Position numbers and translations under genes: made by a program. Below are positions 62,347 to 64,000 of a stretch of 64,000 nucleotides of DNA, piece by piece (the stretch's first letter is position 1; each line of letters opens with the position of its first letter). Under the pieces are notes generated by a model. The model had not been told where the DNA came from. It searched no databases and saw nothing but the letters and a program-made list of their open reading frames with translations. This DNA is from Leishmania donovani (Eukaryota > Euglenozoa > Kinetoplastea > Trypanosomatida > Trypanosomatidae): NCBI RefSeq assembly GCF_000227135.1, contig NC_018238.1, positions 300,520 through 364,519 of the forward strand, in the 5' to 3' direction.

Positions 62347-64000
62347 ATGGTGCTCACACGATCACAGGCCAAGCGCGGTCGCAGCAGCGACGTTGGGGAT
62401 GACGACGACAGCAGTGTAGTTGGCCCCGTCTCTTCGGACGCTGACACTTCAGACGGCGAAGATGTCCATCGCCGATCAACAGCAAAGCCGCGCTCGTTTC
62501 CTGCCGAGACAACACCCATAAAGAACGGCAGTTTGGCGAGTGGGCAGCGTGGCGCATCGCTGCTCGCGTCGCCGCAGGGAGAGCGACTTGGCCGCGGATG
62601 TCGGGTGCCACATGCCACCGTCTCCCTCGACGAGCAGTATCTCGCGGCCTCGTTGCGCCGCTCGAAGCCTCTGCAACGCAGCCCGGGACACCGTGGCAAC
62701 GACGGGGACGGCGTAGCAAGGACGAGAAGCAGCGACGAAGAGAACGATGCCCTCGCCACCCACTCCCGATACCCGCAACGGGAGGCAGCGAAGAGGGCGA
62801 TGGAGAATCTTCGCAGCACGCTCGCCCACCCCAACGGGGCTGCCGGACGTGGCGGCAGTGGCGCGGCGGACGATGAGGACAGCGACAGCAATAGCATGGG
62901 CGCTTTCAACTTTCGCCATCACCCGGAACTGGAGGAGGAGATCAAGAAGAGCCGCGAGATGTATCGGCGGCGATGCCGCAACAGGAACAGTGCTAGCGAC
63001 GATGACGAGGATGAGTCCACCGCTTCTTCCTCCTCTGAGGAATCCGCCGATGAGAATGCTCCTGCCCGACGAGCCACGCGTGGGCGGCCTCGCCTCTCTA
63101 CGGACTGGCGTGGCAGCGCGGCGGCACCGTCGTCAAACTCCCCAGCAGGGGCGACGACACGTCGCGCCCGCGCTGCCGACGCTGATGCCGTGCCGATCGA
63201 CTCGTCCATCAGCGACGCCTCCATGCGGGAAGAAAGCGTCGAGCGGATGGCGCAGCAGGACCAGCGCGCCGGCCCCTCCTCGTCCTCCAGCGAAAGCGGT
63301 GAAGGCAGTCTCACTGGCGACTTCATGACGGAGGCGCAGCGGCGCCACGCCGTCCGCCAAGCCCGCGAGAGCGTCACTGAGAACATCAACATCAACCACT
63401 ACATGGCGGACGCCGTCGGCGTAAAGGACTCGAAGAAAGTCCGCCGCCGCCAGCTGGATCGGCGCTACCGCTGGCTGATGCACCAGGAGGAGGATGCGCG
63501 AACGCGGGCCGACGGCTATGGCGGCTGCGCAGGCGCAGCGGACGGCGGGAGTGGCGGTGCGGCGACAACGGCGAACGGGGCGCTGGGGGACATCTCGCCC
63601 CTACAGATCGATGACGGCATAACCTTCGACAGCGTTGGCGGTCTTCCGGAGCACATCGTGACGCTGCGGGAGATGGTGTTGCTCCCGCTGCTCTACCCGG
63701 ATCTGTTCGAGCGCCTTGACCTCAAGGCACCGCGTGGTGTGCTCTTCGTCGGCCCGCCCGGCACAGGGAAGACACTGATGGCTCGCGCGCTTGCCAACGA
63801 GGGGTCGGGGTTTGCGCGCGGCAGCAACACAGGCGGGGCGACACCGTCGCAGCAGCAGCATCGCATCACGTTCTTTGTTCGAAAAGGTGCGGATTTGCTC
63901 TCGAAGTGGGTAGGTGAAAGTGAGCGCCAGCTGAAGCTTCTCTTCGAGGAGGCGAAGCGGCTGCAGCCGAGCATCATCTTCTTCGACGAGGTGGACGGCC
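62347..64000 (+). CDS. ATAD2/Yta7-type AAA ATPase, 5' part (cut by window end)
   Basis: 551 residues without a stop to the window edge. Residues 1-420 are disordered, rich in Ser, Arg, Asp and Glu with several acidic clusters, as in ATAD2 and yeast Yta7. The first AAA domain begins near residue 425 with ITFDSVGGLPEHIVTLREMV and LLYPDLFERL, which is the ATAD2/Yta7 signature. The Walker A GPPGTGKT is at 469-476, RKGADLLSKWVGESERQL follows near 517, and the Walker B IIFFDEVD is at 543-550, so the site is intact. A Gly/Ser/Gln insertion sits near 489-503 in the loop after Walker A. These ATPases are nuclear, bind histone H3-H4 and remodel chromatin; the second AAA and bromodomain would lie beyond the window and cannot be checked. 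The start is the first ATG after a splice-like tract. Confidence 0.93.
   Translation, partial: MVLTRSQAKRGRSSDVGDDDDSSVVGPVSSDADTSDGEDVHRRSTAKPRSFPAETTPIKNGSLASGQRGASLLASPQGERLGRGCRVPHATVSLDEQYLAASLRRSKPLQRSPGHRGNDGDGVARTRSSDEENDALATHSRYPQREAAKRAMENLRSTLAHPNGAAGRGGSGAADDEDSDSNSMGAFNFRHHPELEEEIKKSREMYRRRCRNRNSASDDDEDESTASSSSEESADENAPARRATRGRPRLSTDWRGSAAAPSSNSPAGATTRRARAADADAVPIDSSISDASMREESVERMAQQDQRAGPSSSSSESGEGSLTGDFMTEAQRRHAVRQARESVTENININHYMADAVGVKDSKKVRRRQLDRRYRWLMHQEEDARTRADGYGGCAGAADGGSGGAATTANGALGDISPLQIDDGITFDSVGGLPEHIVTLREMVLLPLLYPDLFERLDLKAPRGVLFVGPPGTGKTLMARALANEGSGFARGSNTGGATPSQQQHRITFFVRKGADLLSKWVGESERQLKLLFEEAKRLQPSIIFFDEVDG

Noticed and set aside
1..64000. tRNA, rRNA, CRISPR array, bacterial operon signals
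   Set aside because: No tRNA B-box in a plausible setting, no rRNA-like sequence and no spaced direct repeats were seen; the window is eukaryotic.

Overview
The window looks like a piece of a nuclear chromosome from a trypanosomatid, most probably Leishmania or a very close relative. This rests on several things seen in the sequence. DNA is GC-rich, genes are intron-less and well spaced, and every recognisable gene lies on the + strand. Intergenic regions are packed with pyrimidine tracts followed by AG (the signal for spliced-leader trans-splicing and for polyadenylation of the gene before) and with CA/TG microsatellites. There is also a decayed ingi/L1Tc-type retroposon and a pair of related short degenerate repeats of the SIDER2 kind. 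The whole window reads as part of one polycistronic transcription unit with no strand switch. Species is not determined.

Layout. 1-175: 3' end of a gene with a basic heptapeptide-repeat tail. 2649-3419: protein with four CX9C motifs (mitochondrial intermembrane-space type). 4892-5335: small two-helix membrane protein resembling MIC26/MIC27 (ApoO). 6038-8968: eight-module degenerate EF-hand protein (EFCAB6-like). 11158-12585: Ala/Pro- and Gln-rich coiled-coil protein. 12586-18915: 6.3 kb with no gene I can support. 18916-23130: large protein with a conserved core, coiled coil and Gly/Ser-rich tail. 25557-26855: dead alpha/beta-hydrolase gene. 27824-28330: SIDER2-like repeat. 29411-30829: intact alpha/beta-hydrolase, the functional paralogue of the dead copy. 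32218-37719: HEAT-repeat protein that I read as cohesin regulator PDS5. 39249-43703: kinesin, probably kinesin-8-like. 45490-48600: degenerate retroposon (DIRE-like). 50054-51028: START-domain lipid-binding protein. 52565-53776: unrecognised disordered protein. 54502-54823: second SIDER2-like repeat, running into an assembly gap. 55577-58609: leucine-rich-repeat protein. 59988-60560: RLP24 ribosome-assembly factor. 62347-64000: 5' part of an ATAD2/Yta7-type AAA ATPase, cut by the window end.

The genes do not form one pathway, as is normal in trypanosomatid transcription units. Several touch chromosomes or the cytoskeleton (PDS5, kinesin, ATAD2-like) and two look mitochondrial (CX9C protein, MIC27-like protein). 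The most informative features are the hydrolase gene pair, in which a TG microsatellite sits at one of the frame breaks of the dead copy, the fossil retroposon with its reverse-transcriptase motif eroded, and the matching SIDER2-like repeats. Two runs of N (52271-52369 and 54824-55008) are assembly gaps next to poly-C sequence and a repeat.
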